Source of the DNA: CAZWLY01 sp964634465
Lineage (GTDB): Bacteria; Desulfobacterota; Desulfarculia; G963662305
Direction of reading: 5' to 3'
NCBI GenBank assembly: GCA_964634465.1
Contig: CAZWLY010000004.1
Span: 186,001-250,000 of the forward strand
DNA: 64,000 nucleotides
In this document: positions 42,535 through 51,215 of the stretch, in pieces
Layout: every line of letters starts with the position of its first letter
Position numbering within the stretch: position 1 is the stretch's first letter
Translations under genes and position numbers: made by a program
The notes under the pieces: generated by a model
Seen by the model: only the letters and a program-made list of their open reading frames with translations
Databases searched by the model: none
What the model was told of the DNA's origin: nothing

Positions 42535-43061
42535 CCGTTGCGAAGGCGGCTCAGCGGCCGCCGTTCGCCCGCCGAAGGGTCGAAGCAGCACCGAAATCTC
42601 CAGCCGTTCCGATTGCTGCCCGCCGTCTCGGTGGCCGCGCTCGAGGGAAAAGCGTATGATCGGCCTTTGAAGCGCAAACCTCCCTTTTCGACCCTGGCCG
42701 AAATGTCCGCCCCTTTTTCAGCGGCCCTGGGCTCGGAGCCACAGCGCTACCGCTCTTCGCCGGGCGACAGACTTCCCCGGAATTCGTCACCTACCTCCCG
42801 CCAGGCTGCCGTGACGACGCACGCCGGCACGGCTTCCAGGCGGCGGAAGCCGGCTTGCCTTTCAGCAACATTCAACTGAACACTCTTTCTGGAGGCACAC
42901 ATGCGAGCCTCGTCCGCCGCCAACAGGTGGTACTACCCCTCCCCCCGCCCTTGATCGACCGGACCAGGATCGTTTCTCCTTTCCGAATTGCCCGTAGTCT
43001 CAAATGGTTCCAGAGAGTCGCTCTCTTCAGTCGCCTTTTTGAAAACCGCCAGGGACCATTG
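42535..43061. other. Intergenic region upstream of the catabolic operon
   Basis: More than 500 bases without a recognisable gene. Composition is GC-rich up to about 42,880 and then drifts to AT-rich near the promoter that follows. Short open frames on both strands lack motifs and ribosome sites. Confidence 0.4.
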
Positions 43062-43114
43062 TTGTATTTTTATATTGACAACTACGACTATAATTTGTAA
43101 AGTAAACAATACAA
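43062..43114. promoter_or_regulatory. Inverted-repeat operator candidate for the GntR regulator
   Basis: TTGTATT (43062-43068) is repeated as AATACAA (43108-43114), and a second pair TTTGTA and TACAAA lies between the promoter elements. These symmetrical sites bracket the promoter, as expected for repression by the HutC/GntR regulator encoded in the same operon. No binding data exist here; it is inferred from symmetry and position. Confidence 0.45.
43075..43103 (+). promoter_or_regulatory. Sigma-70 promoter of the catabolic operon
   Basis: TTGACA, 17-base spacer, then TAAAGT, 60 bases before the first gene. A TATAAT also occurs within the spacer region (43089-43094), but its spacing to the -35 box would be too short. 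Confidence 0.55.
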
Positions 43115-43162
43115 ATAGTTTCGACGCGCGGTACCTGTCAATCGTACCCGAGGGAGAGACCC

Positions 43163-44713
43163 ATGAGCTGGGAACGGGAAGTCGAGGAGATCGCCCGGCG
43201 ACGTCGGCTGGCCGAACGGATGGGCGGCGAGGAGAACGTGGCCCGACACCATCGGGCGGGCAAGTTGACCGCCCGGGAGCGGGTGGACAGGCTCCTCGAC
43301 GCTGGCAGTTTCCGCGAGATCGGAACCCTGACCGGGCACGCCGTCTATGACGAGCAGGGTGAATTGAAAGACTTTACGCCGGCCAACGTGGTCATCGGCC
43401 AGGGCCGGATCGAGGGCCGGCGGGTGGTCGTTTCAGCCGAGGACTTCACCGTCCGCGGCGGCTCCTCGGAGGCGACCAACTCCGACAAATGGATATGGGC
43501 CGAGAGGCTGGCCCTGGAGATGAGGCAACCCCTGATCCGCCTGGTGGACACGGCCGGGGGCAGCGTCAAGCTCCTGGAGAAGATGGGCGCCACCAAACTG
43601 CCGGGTTACTCCACCTGGCCCTTCACCGAGTTGCTGGGGTTCGTCCCGGTGGTCGGGGTGGCCCTGGGCTCTGTCGCCGGGCTGGGCGCCTTTCGGGTCG
43701 TCTGCGCCCATTTTTCGGTCATGGTCAAGGGCACCAGCCAGGTTTTCGCCGCCGGACCGCCCCTGGTCGAGCCGGCCACCGGCGAGAGGGTCGGCAAGGA
43801 GGAATTGGGCGGCTACCTGGTCCACACCCGGGGCAGCGGAGTGGTCGATAACGAGGCCGACTCGGAAGAGGACGCCTTTGCCCAGACCCGTCGGTTTCTG
43901 TCTTTTCTGCCCTCCAACGTCTTCGAGTCACCGCCGAGGGTCGAGACCGATGACGACCCCGGCCGAACCGAGGAGGAACTGCTGTCCATCATCCCCCGTA
44001 ACAGGCGCAAGACTTATGACCCTCGCCGGCTTTTGGAACTGGTCTTCGATAAAGACTCGCTGTTCGAGATGGGCCGTTACCAGGGCCGTTCGGTGGTGGC
44101 CGTGTTCGGCCGGCTCAATGGTTATCCGGTGGGGGTGACGATCAACGATACCCGTCATTTCGGGGGCGGCATGACCGCCTCGGCGGCCGAGAAGATGATT
44201 CGCTTCGTGGACCTGTGCGACTCGTTTCATCTGCCCATCGTCAGTTTTACCGATCAGCCGGGCGTGGTTGTCGGCGTTCCGGCCGAAAAGGCGGGTACCA
44301 TCCGCCTCGCTGTTCGGGCTCTGCAGGCCATCGACCAGTCCCGGACTCCCTGGGCGGCGATCATCATCCGCCGGGCTTACGGCGTGGCCGGGGCCAGTTA
44401 CGGCCGTCAGCGCGACCTCAATATCCGCTACGCCTGGCCTTCGGCGAGGTGGGGCAGCCTGCCCATCGAAGGAGGGGTCTTGGCCGCCCACAAGCGCGAA
44501 ATAGAGGATTCCGCCGACCCGGAGGCGCGACGGCGGGAACTGGAAGAGTATTACGATCGACTCCAGTCGCCTTTCCGCACGGCCGAGCGTTTCGGCGTCC
44601 TGGATATCATCGACCCGCGGGAGACCAGGCCGCTGCTGTGCGATTGGGTGGAACAGGCCTACGCGGTTTTGCCTCACCGCCTGGGGCCGGTCAGCCGGAC
44701 GATGCGGGTTTAG
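43163..44713 (+). CDS. Carboxyl transferase domain protein (PccB/MmdA-like)
   Basis: A 516-residue enzyme of the acyl-CoA carboxyltransferase family, with two crotonase-like halves. Family blocks include RLLDAGSFREIG, EDFTVRGGSSEA, LVDTAGGS and the C-terminal FGGGMTASAAEKMIRFVDLC and FTDQPGVVVG. The usual N-terminal CoA-site GPCAGGA is replaced by GSVAGLGAF. The biotin carboxylase and biotin-carrier partners are not in the operon, so it either works with partners elsewhere or runs a decarboxylation or transcarboxylation. It is the first gene of the operon with a promoter directly upstream. Confidence 0.85.
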   Translation: MSWEREVEEIARRRRLAERMGGEENVARHHRAGKLTARERVDRLLDAGSFREIGTLTGHAVYDEQGELKDFTPANVVIGQGRIEGRRVVVSAEDFTVRGGSSEATNSDKWIWAERLALEMRQPLIRLVDTAGGSVKLLEKMGATKLPGYSTWPFTELLGFVPVVGVALGSVAGLGAFRVVCAHFSVMVKGTSQVFAAGPPLVEPATGERVGKEELGGYLVHTRGSGVVDNEADSEEDAFAQTRRFLSFLPSNVFESPPRVETDDDPGRTEEELLSIIPRNRRKTYDPRRLLELVFDKDSLFEMGRYQGRSVVAVFGRLNGYPVGVTINDTRHFGGGMTASAAEKMIRFVDLCDSFHLPIVSFTDQPGVVVGVPAEKAGTIRLAVRALQAIDQSRTPWAAIIIRRAYGVAGASYGRQRDLNIRYAWPSARWGSLPIEGGVLAAHKREIEDSADPEARRRELEEYYDRLQSPFRTAERFGVLDIIDPRETRPLLCDWVEQAYAVLPHRLGPVSRTMRV

Positions 44714-44740
44714 GAGCGGCTGGAGACGAGGAGGGGCGCA

Positions 44741-45538
44741 TTGACCGGACGAGCAGAGGCCAGGAAAAAGATCAAGCAAGACGACATTCCCTTGCCCCTG
44801 TACTATCGGGTGGCCGAACGGCTCCGGGAGCAGATCCTGTGGGGGGAGTGGCCGCCCCATCACAAACTGCCCACCGAGGCCGGTCTGGCCGAGGAGTATG
44901 GCGTCAGCCGGCCGACCATCCGCAAGGCCAAAGACCTTCTGATCAGGGAGGGGCTCGTCCGGAGCATCCAGGGATCGGGCTGTTACGTCAATGATCCCGA
45001 GCATTGGACCTCGGCGCCCCCGACAGTGGACGACCTCGATGACGTCTTCCGCATCGGCCAAGGGATGGCTTTCAAGATTCACGAATTCGGCTTGCAGGTC
45101 AACAACGATGCCATCAAGGCCAAGCTCAACAACGATCAGGACCTCTATGTCTTCCTGATCACCGGCGTTCGCTACCAGCATGGCGAGCCCATCTCCCACG
45201 TGACCTACTACCTGCCTCGCAGGTTGGGCGCCCAGATCAGCCTGGAGAGCCTGGACGAGGGGCCGTTCATCCCCCAGTTCGAAAGATTGACCGGGGTGCG
45301 GGCGGTGGAGGGAGTCAAGACGATCTCCTTGGGCCAGGTCGGGGAGCGGATCTCCCGGCATCTGGGTCTGCGCCCCGAGGCGATGGTGCTGGTGGAGGAG
45401 ACGGTTTACGTCGATTCCACGGGCAAGCCCATCGAATACCTCATCACCCGCTACCGCGACAGACTGCCCTACAGCATCAGGGTCAGGCGGAACTCTGGGG
45501 CGGCCGGATCGAAGGGGGATGACCCATGGACAGGGTGA
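44741..45538 (+). CDS. GntR/HutC-family regulator (UTRA domain)
   Basis: A 265-residue regulator: an N-terminal winged helix-turn-helix (about 15-85: VAERLREQILWGEW ... LAEEYGVSRPTIRKAKDLLI) and a UTRA ligand-binding domain with VRYQHGEPISHVTYYLP and IEYLITRYRDR. It probably senses the imported substrate or its CoA ester and controls this operon. The start is TTG with a GAGGAGG site before it. It overlaps the next gene by 13 bases. Confidence 0.9.
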   Translation: MTGRAEARKKIKQDDIPLPLYYRVAERLREQILWGEWPPHHKLPTEAGLAEEYGVSRPTIRKAKDLLIREGLVRSIQGSGCYVNDPEHWTSAPPTVDDLDDVFRIGQGMAFKIHEFGLQVNNDAIKAKLNNDQDLYVFLITGVRYQHGEPISHVTYYLPRRLGAQISLESLDEGPFIPQFERLTGVRAVEGVKTISLGQVGERISRHLGLRPEAMVLVEETVYVDSTGKPIEYLITRYRDRLPYSIRVRRNSGAAGSKGDDPWTG

Positions 45539-46386
45539 TCGATTTTCGAGTCAGGCCGCCGCTGTCGGAGTCATTGGCCCAGATCCCCCAGTTCGAACGC
45601 TACTGGGAGCTTTACAAGAACTCCAACCGGGCCGATCAAATAGATCTCAGCCGGGGCTGGGAGGAGTTGCTCTCCGAGATGGACGAGGCCGGCGTGGTCA
45701 AGGCGTTGCTGGTGGCCGAGGACATGCGCTGGACCATCGGCAAGAAAGTGGCCAACGATGTCATCGCCGCCGGGGTGAAGCGCTATCCGGACCGGTTCTT
45801 GGGCCTGGCCAGCGTCGATCCTCACGGCGGATCGGAGGCGGTGGCCGAACTGGAGCGGGCCGTGACCGAACTGGGCCTCGTCGGGCTGACCCTCTGGCCG
45901 CCCTTCCACAGACTGCCGGCCGACCACCGCCTCTACTACCCCCTCTACGAGAAGGCCCTCGAGCTGGGCATCTTCGTGATTCTCCACACCTCGGTCAATT
46001 TCTCCCGGACCAGTCCGCTGGAGTTGGCCCGGCCGATCCATTTGGATCAGGTGGCGGTGGACTTCCCCGACCTGCGCCTGGTGGCCAGCCACGCCGGCTG
46101 GCCCTGGGTGACGGAGATGGTGGCCGTGGCCTGGCGACATCCCAACGTGTTCATGGAATTTTCGGCCATGCGGCCCAAGTACATGACCCGGCCCGGCTCG
46201 GGCTGGGAGCCGCTGTTCAACTACGGCCGCACCATCCTCAAAGACCGGGTCATGTTCGCCACCTCCTGGCCGCTGCTGCCCATGAAGCGCAGCGTGGAAG
46301 AGGTCCTGCAGTTTCCCCTGCCGGCGGAGGTGAAGGCCAAGTGGCTGTACGGAAACGCGGCCTGCTTTCTGGGGCTGGACGAGTGA
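45526..46386 (+). CDS. Amidohydrolase-fold protein with altered metal site
   Basis: A 286-residue TIM-barrel protein of the amidohydrolase-2 family. The first strand, normally DxHxH, reads DFRVRPP; the strand with the last metal Asp (normally FGTDxP) reads FATSWP; only HTSV and SHAGWPWV keep their His. Without HxH and Asp it cannot bind a mononuclear metal in the usual manner, so it may catalyse a metal-free reaction or be a scaffold. It overlaps the regulator gene and precedes the CoA ligase, so it belongs to the same pathway, perhaps a decarboxylase or lactonase step. Confidence 0.82.
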   Translation: MDRVIDFRVRPPLSESLAQIPQFERYWELYKNSNRADQIDLSRGWEELLSEMDEAGVVKALLVAEDMRWTIGKKVANDVIAAGVKRYPDRFLGLASVDPHGGSEAVAELERAVTELGLVGLTLWPPFHRLPADHRLYYPLYEKALELGIFVILHTSVNFSRTSPLELARPIHLDQVAVDFPDLRLVASHAGWPWVTEMVAVAWRHPNVFMEFSAMRPKYMTRPGSGWEPLFNYGRTILKDRVMFATSWPLLPMKRSVEEVLQFPLPAEVKAKWLYGNAACFLGLDE

Positions 46387-46399
46387 GGGACGAGGCAAG

Positions 46400-47965
46400 A
46401 TGAGACCCGGCATCCTGTTTACCTGGCCCTTGACCCGCTACCGGACTCACACGGCTGTGATCTTCGGCCGGCATCGTCTGACCTACGCCGAGATGGACGC
46501 CCGGATCAACCGCCTGGCCAACGGGCTCATCTCTCTGGGCCTCAGGCCCGGGCACAAGGTGGCTGTTTTGCTGCCCAACGGTCTGGAGAGCGCGGCGAGC
46601 ATCTTCGCCATTCCCAGGGCGGGGTTGACTTACGTCGCCCTCAACGTCCGCAACTCTCCCCGAGAGCAGGGGGAGATGCTCAAAGACTCCGAGACCGATG
46701 CGGTTATCGTCGGTCAGGAGTTGATGGAGGCCATGGCTCCGGTCCTGGCCGGGGTGCCGACCCTCAAGCACACCATCGTTGTCGGCGAGGGGGCTCCCGG
46801 CCGGATGACCTACCAGGACTTGGTTCGGGATCAACCTCCCACCCAGCCCGAGGTCGAGGTGGACTACGACGAACACATCGAGCGGATACACTACACCTCC
46901 GGTACGACCGGCCGCCCCAAGGGCGCGGTCTGGACCTTCCGCATCGGCTACGACGTGATCATCAACATGCTCTCCAACCTCGACATACCCATCGGCCCCG
47001 ACGACGTAAATCTGAACGTCGGGCCCCTGACCCACGCCGCCGGGCTGATGATGATGACCTACTATGCCCGGGGTGCGACCAACATCATCTTGCCCCGGTT
47101 CGATCCGGAGGAGGTGCTGAAGACCATCGAGCGGGAGCGGGTGACCGCCGTTCTCCTGGTGCCGACCATGCTGGCCATGGTCCTCCGCTCGCCCCGGATC
47201 AACGACTACGACCTCTCCAGCGTCAGGCGGATTTGGTACGGCACCTCGCCCATGCCCCCGGAGCGCCTCAAGGAAGGAATCAAGGTCTTCGGACCGGTCT
47301 TCCGCCAGAACTACGGCATGACCGAGATTCCACAGCCCATCACCTTCCTCGGCCCCGAGGACCACGTCGTCGAGGGCGGCCCGGCCGAGGTCAGACGCCT
47401 GTCTTCGGCCGGCAAACCGGCCCTGGGGGTCGAACTCAAAATCGTCGGCGATGACGGAGATGCAGTTAAACCCGGGGAAATCGGGGAGATCTGCGTCAGG
47501 ACCAACAAGCTCATGAAGGGCTATTGGAACATGCCTCGGGAGACTGCCGAGGCCTTTGACGAGGACGGCTGGTTCCACACCAGGGACATGGGCGCCTTTG
47601 ACGAGGACGGCTATCTCTACATCATGGATCGCAAGAGCGACATGATCATCTCCGGGGGCTTCAACATCTATCCCCGGGAGGTGGAGGACGTGCTCACGGC
47701 CCACCCGGCGGTGGCCGAGGCGGTCGTCATCGGCGTGCCCGATGACCTGTGGGGCGAGGCGGTCAAGGCCATGGTCGTCCTCAAGCCCGGCATGCGGGTC
47801 AGCGCGGAAGAGATAATCCAGTTCTGCAAGGACAATCTGGCCAGTTACAAGAAGCCCCAGAGCGTCGAGTTCATCGACGAGGTGCCCAAAAACAGCGTGG
47901 GCAAGGTTGACCGCAGAGCGCTCAAAAAGCCGTTCTGGGCCGGCTATGAACGCCGGGTTCACTGA
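46400..47965 (+). CDS. Acyl-CoA synthetase (AMP-forming)
   Basis: A 521-residue adenylate-forming ligase that activates a carboxylic acid to its CoA thioester. Motifs: YTSGTTGRPKGAVWT (A3), NYGMTEIPQ (A5), GWFHTRDMGAFDEDGYL with DRKSDMIISGGFNIYPREVE (A7-A8) and the C-terminal catalytic Lys in KNSVGKVDR. The ANL type resembles medium-chain or aromatic acid ligases. It lies 13 bases after the amidohydrolase gene. Confidence 0.92.
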   Translation: MRPGILFTWPLTRYRTHTAVIFGRHRLTYAEMDARINRLANGLISLGLRPGHKVAVLLPNGLESAASIFAIPRAGLTYVALNVRNSPREQGEMLKDSETDAVIVGQELMEAMAPVLAGVPTLKHTIVVGEGAPGRMTYQDLVRDQPPTQPEVEVDYDEHIERIHYTSGTTGRPKGAVWTFRIGYDVIINMLSNLDIPIGPDDVNLNVGPLTHAAGLMMMTYYARGATNIILPRFDPEEVLKTIERERVTAVLLVPTMLAMVLRSPRINDYDLSSVRRIWYGTSPMPPERLKEGIKVFGPVFRQNYGMTEIPQPITFLGPEDHVVEGGPAEVRRLSSAGKPALGVELKIVGDDGDAVKPGEIGEICVRTNKLMKGYWNMPRETAEAFDEDGWFHTRDMGAFDEDGYLYIMDRKSDMIISGGFNIYPREVEDVLTAHPAVAEAVVIGVPDDLWGEAVKAMVVLKPGMRVSAEEIIQFCKDNLASYKKPQSVEFIDEVPKNSVGKVDRRALKKPFWAGYERRVH

Positions 47966-48064
47966 TTTCCCCGGCCCCTGATTGCGGTCCTGGTCGAAAC
48001 GAAAGAAGAGGGGGATGGGGCGCTAATTGTCGGCCATGTGGCGGCAGATCAAAAGGAGGTAGCC

Positions 48065-49096
48065 ATGCGAGGGGGTAGAAGGTCAACGAGGTCATTTTTC
48101 ATCGTCGCCCTGGTTGCGGCGGTCTTGCTCGCGACCTGGGCGCCCTACGCCGGGGCGGGCGAGCGGGTCTACACGGCCAGGCTGAGTTACCACTGGGGCC
48201 CCGGTCACTTTTCGGCTAAAATGGCCGACAAGTTCGCCGAAGAGTGTCGCCGGGCGACCAACGGTCGTCTGGACATCCAGGTCTTTCCCTCCGCCCAGCT
48301 CTACAAGATCGGCCAGATCATCCCGGCTCTCTCCCAGGGCCAGGTCGACCTTGGCGGGGTGGTCGGGGTGTTGTTGATGAGGGTCAACCAGGACTTTTTC
48401 CTGTCCGGGCTGCAACGTTTCTTCACCAGTTTCCAGCAGAAGCGTGACTTCTGGGAGAAGACCCCCGAAGGACGCCGGGTCTGGGAGGGAACCCAGCGGA
48501 AATTGGGTATCAAGTTCATCGCCTACATTCCGGTCGGTCCGACCTGCTACTTCACCACCAAGCGCCCCCTGGACTCCGTGGCGGCGTTCAAAGGTCTCAA
48601 GAGCCGGACTTTGTTCGGAACCGAGCGTTACTCTTTCGAGCCGTTGGGGATGAACTACGTCAAGGTCTCCACCTCCGAGGTCTACGCGGCCTTGAAGAGC
48701 GGCATGATCGACACTCTCCAGACCGTGCCCTCGGCCATCAAGGCCTATAGCTGGTGGGACTTCCTGAAATACGCCCAGCAACCCTACAATTTCTTCGCCG
48801 ACGCCTACATCGCCGTCAACGCCAAGTGGTGGAACTCGCTGCCCGAGGACATCCGGGACATCGTTATGAACAAGGTCGCCCCGGCCATCTCCAAGGAGGC
48901 CACCGACGGGGTGATGGCCTACTCCAACGCTATGCTCAAGGAGATGGTCGACAAACACGGCGGCACGGTTTCGACTTTGTCCGAGGCCGAGCAGAAGAAG
49001 CTCATCGACATCGAGAAGAATCAGGTTTGGCCCAAGCTCGCCAAGAAGATGTCGCCGGGTCTCTTCGAGGCGGCCAAGAGATTCATCGGCCAGTAG
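48065..49096 (+). CDS. dctP: TRAP transporter substrate-binding protein (DctP)
   Basis: A 343-residue periplasmic binding protein with a Sec signal peptide (1-34, cut near AGAGERV). DctP blocks: SYHWGPGHFSAKMADKFAEE, FPSAQLYKIGQII and GLKSRTLFGTERYSFEPLG, where an Arg usually binds the carboxylate. It should bind a carboxylic acid and hand it to the DctQM complex. I start at the ATG after AAAGGAGGTAGCC. It is followed by a pair of hairpins that may favour its higher expression. Confidence 0.93.
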   Translation: MRGGRRSTRSFFIVALVAAVLLATWAPYAGAGERVYTARLSYHWGPGHFSAKMADKFAEECRRATNGRLDIQVFPSAQLYKIGQIIPALSQGQVDLGGVVGVLLMRVNQDFFLSGLQRFFTSFQQKRDFWEKTPEGRRVWEGTQRKLGIKFIAYIPVGPTCYFTTKRPLDSVAAFKGLKSRTLFGTERYSFEPLGMNYVKVSTSEVYAALKSGMIDTLQTVPSAIKAYSWWDFLKYAQQPYNFFADAYIAVNAKWWNSLPEDIRDIVMNKVAPAISKEATDGVMAYSNAMLKEMVDKHGGTVSTLSEAEQKKLIDIEKNQVWPKLAKKMSPGLFEAAKRFIGQ

Positions 49097-49129
49097 CCGG
49101 TCTGCGGCCGGAAGAAGACAGGTTCGGGC

Positions 49130-49167
49130 CAGGGTCGGATCGGACGGGAACGAGCGGTCCGACCCTG
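49130..49167 (+). repeat. Hairpin between dctP and dctQ
   Basis: Arms CAGGGTCGGA and TCCGACCCTG with an 18-base loop. A second imperfect stem (ACTC-CCCTCTCTC with GAGGAGAGAGT) follows. Such intra-operon hairpins after a binding-protein gene stabilise its upstream mRNA and attenuate the permease genes. Confidence 0.5.
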
Positions 49168-49245
49168 ACCGCCGCACTCCCCTCTCTCTTGAGGGCAGAG
49201 GAGAGAGTGCCGGGCTCCCGCGGGAGCGGGAGGAAGTGAGCGACG

Positions 49246-49791
49246 ATGGAAAAGGCGCTGGCGTTTTACCAAAAGATAAACGGCGCCCTGCTCAAAGCCG
49301 TTTTCACTTTCGCCGCCGTGGTTATGGGACTCGATGTGCTGTTCATCTTCGCCGAGGCGGTGGGCCGATACCTGCTTGGGGAGAGCCGGGCCTTTATGGA
49401 GGAGGTTCCCCGCCTGGCCATCCCCTTTGTCGTCTTTCCCATGATGGGCGTCCTGCTCAGGCTCAACAAACATATCGCCGTCGAGGTTGTGCCCGAAAGA
49501 CTCAAGGGCAAACCTCGGGCGCTGCTGATGATCGTCGTCCACGGGGTGGTTCTGTCCACGGCCATTCAACTGTGCATTGCCGGCGTGGGAGAGGTGATCT
49601 ACTACTACAAGATGGGCTTCATGATCTACTCCGAGTTCACTTTTCCGGTGTGGCTGGGCCGATTGCCCTTTCCGATAGGCTTCGGGCTGCTGGCCCTGGT
49701 TAGTCTGGAACTGATCCTGGTGGAGTTGACGAAGTTGATCGCTCTGGCCCACGGCAGGCCCGAGCCGGGTCAGGGGGGAGGTGAACAATGA
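49246..49791 (+). CDS. dctQ: TRAP transporter small permease (DctQ)
   Basis: A 181-residue inner-membrane subunit with four hydrophobic helices and the AFMEEVPRLAIPFVVFPMMG region typical of DctQ, followed by the LNKHIAVEVV loop. It clamps the large permease to the binding protein. Its stop overlaps the start of the DctM gene by four bases. Confidence 0.85.
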   Translation: MEKALAFYQKINGALLKAVFTFAAVVMGLDVLFIFAEAVGRYLLGESRAFMEEVPRLAIPFVVFPMMGVLLRLNKHIAVEVVPERLKGKPRALLMIVVHGVVLSTAIQLCIAGVGEVIYYYKMGFMIYSEFTFPVWLGRLPFPIGFGLLALVSLELILVELTKLIALAHGRPEPGQGGGEQ

Positions 49792-51056
49792 TCGCTGTGG
49801 CCGTGGCCGTCGGCGTTGTCGCCCTCCTCATCTCGGTGCCCATCTTCATCGTCTTCGGGCTGTCGGGCAGCCTGGTGGTGGTCAACGCCCTGAACTTGCC
49901 GTTGAGCACCGTCACCCAGGTCGTCTATGAATCCATCACCAAGTACATCCTGCTGGCCATACCGCTGTTCATCTTCTCGGGCATGGTCATGGTCGAGGGA
50001 GGCATGGCCCGGCGATTGGTGGATGTTTTCACCAACGCCGTGGGGCACTGGCGGGGCGGCCTGGGTATCGCCATGGTCCTGACCATGGGCTTTTTCGGAG
50101 CCCTGTGCGGGTCGATCCTGGCGGCCATTGTGGCCGTGGGCACGATCATGGTCCCGATCATGGTCGAGAAAGGTTACCCCCGACCATTCGTCGCCGCCCT
50201 GGCCGCCTGCTCCGGTTTTCTGGACATTCTCATCCCGCCCAGCAACGGGGCGATCATCTACTGCGCCATCACCGGAGAAAACGTGGCCCGGGCCTTTGCC
50301 GCCGGTATTGTGCCCGGTTTTGTGTTCGGCGGGTTGTTGATCCTGGTGGTTGTCTGGAAGTGCCGGCACATGGAAAGGATTCCCCGGGCCGGCTGGCGCA
50401 AGTTCATCCGAAGCGTCTACGCGGCCACTCCGGCCCTGCTGACCCCGGTCATTATTTTAGGGGGCATCTACAGCGGTCTCCTGACCCCGACCGAGTCCGC
50501 CGCCGTGGCCGGGGTGTGGGCCGTGTTGGTCGGCCTGGTGTGGTATCGGGAGCTGAGCCTTGAAGGGTTGTGGACCGCCCTCAAGAACACGGCGGCCGCT
50601 ACGTCGATGATCTTCGCCATCATCGCCACGGCTTCGTTCCTGTCGGTCGCCCTGACTTACACCCGTTTCCCCCACCGGCTGATCGAGGGCGTCTTGACCG
50701 TGGGGGCGACCCCGCTTCTGTTCATGCTCGCCGTCGGGCTCATCGTTCTCATCCTGGGCACGATCATCGAGGTCGTACCCATCATGTACCTGACTCTGCC
50801 CATCATCGCCCCCGTGGCCGTGGCTCTCGAAATCGACCTCCTCCACCTGATGATCGTCTTCACCGCCTTCGTCGGCATGGGTCTGCTGACGCCGCCGGTG
50901 TGCGTCGGAGCCTACACTGCGGCGACCATCGCCGAGGAACCGGCCCAGAGCGTCATCCAAGCCATCTTCCCGCTCTTCTTTTTGGTGGGCATCGTCTACG
51001 CTCTGATCATCATCGTCTGTCCCTGGCTGGTCACCTGGCTGCCCGGCTACGTCTAG
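49788..51056 (+). CDS. dctM: TRAP transporter large permease (DctM)
   Basis: A 422-residue sodium-coupled permease with about twelve helices. The AIPLFIFSGMVMVEGGMARR and PPSNGAIIYCAITGE blocks are typical of the DctM family; the latter holds the substrate and sodium pathway residues. It overlaps dctQ by four bases. It completes a DctP-DctQ-DctM carboxylate importer dedicated to this operon. Confidence 0.94.
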   Translation: MIAVAVAVGVVALLISVPIFIVFGLSGSLVVVNALNLPLSTVTQVVYESITKYILLAIPLFIFSGMVMVEGGMARRLVDVFTNAVGHWRGGLGIAMVLTMGFFGALCGSILAAIVAVGTIMVPIMVEKGYPRPFVAALAACSGFLDILIPPSNGAIIYCAITGENVARAFAAGIVPGFVFGGLLILVVVWKCRHMERIPRAGWRKFIRSVYAATPALLTPVIILGGIYSGLLTPTESAAVAGVWAVLVGLVWYRELSLEGLWTALKNTAAATSMIFAIIATASFLSVALTYTRFPHRLIEGVLTVGATPLLFMLAVGLIVLILGTIIEVVPIMYLTLPIIAPVAVALEIDLLHLMIVFTAFVGMGLLTPPVCVGAYTAATIAEEPAQSVIQAIFPLFFLVGIVYALIIIVCPWLVTWLPGYV

Positions 51057-51161
51057 AGGCTGGGGGTCGAGGCCGACCGGGCCGGCTGGTGGGGCGGGCG
51101 CCCACGGGTGAGGACGGGTAAGCTGAAAGTTCGGCCATGAAGCGGCGGCGCCGTAAAAGCC

Positions 51162-51190
51162 AAGAGATCGGGCCGGAGACCCGATCTCTT
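51162..51190. terminator. Bidirectional hairpin terminator
   Basis: A perfect 11-base stem (AAGAGATCGGG with CCCGATCTCTT) and a 7-base loop, lying between the convergent ends of dctM and the formiminotransferase gene. Only the minus strand has a short T-rich tail (GGCTTTTA). Confidence 0.65.
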
Positions 51191-51215
51191 GACCGGCCGC
51201 GAAACAGGCTCTTGA

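Noticed and set aside
43089..43094. TATAAT as the -10 of the catabolic operon
   Set aside because: It is only 8 bases from the perfect TTGACA, too close for a promoter; TAAAGT at 17 bases fits better.
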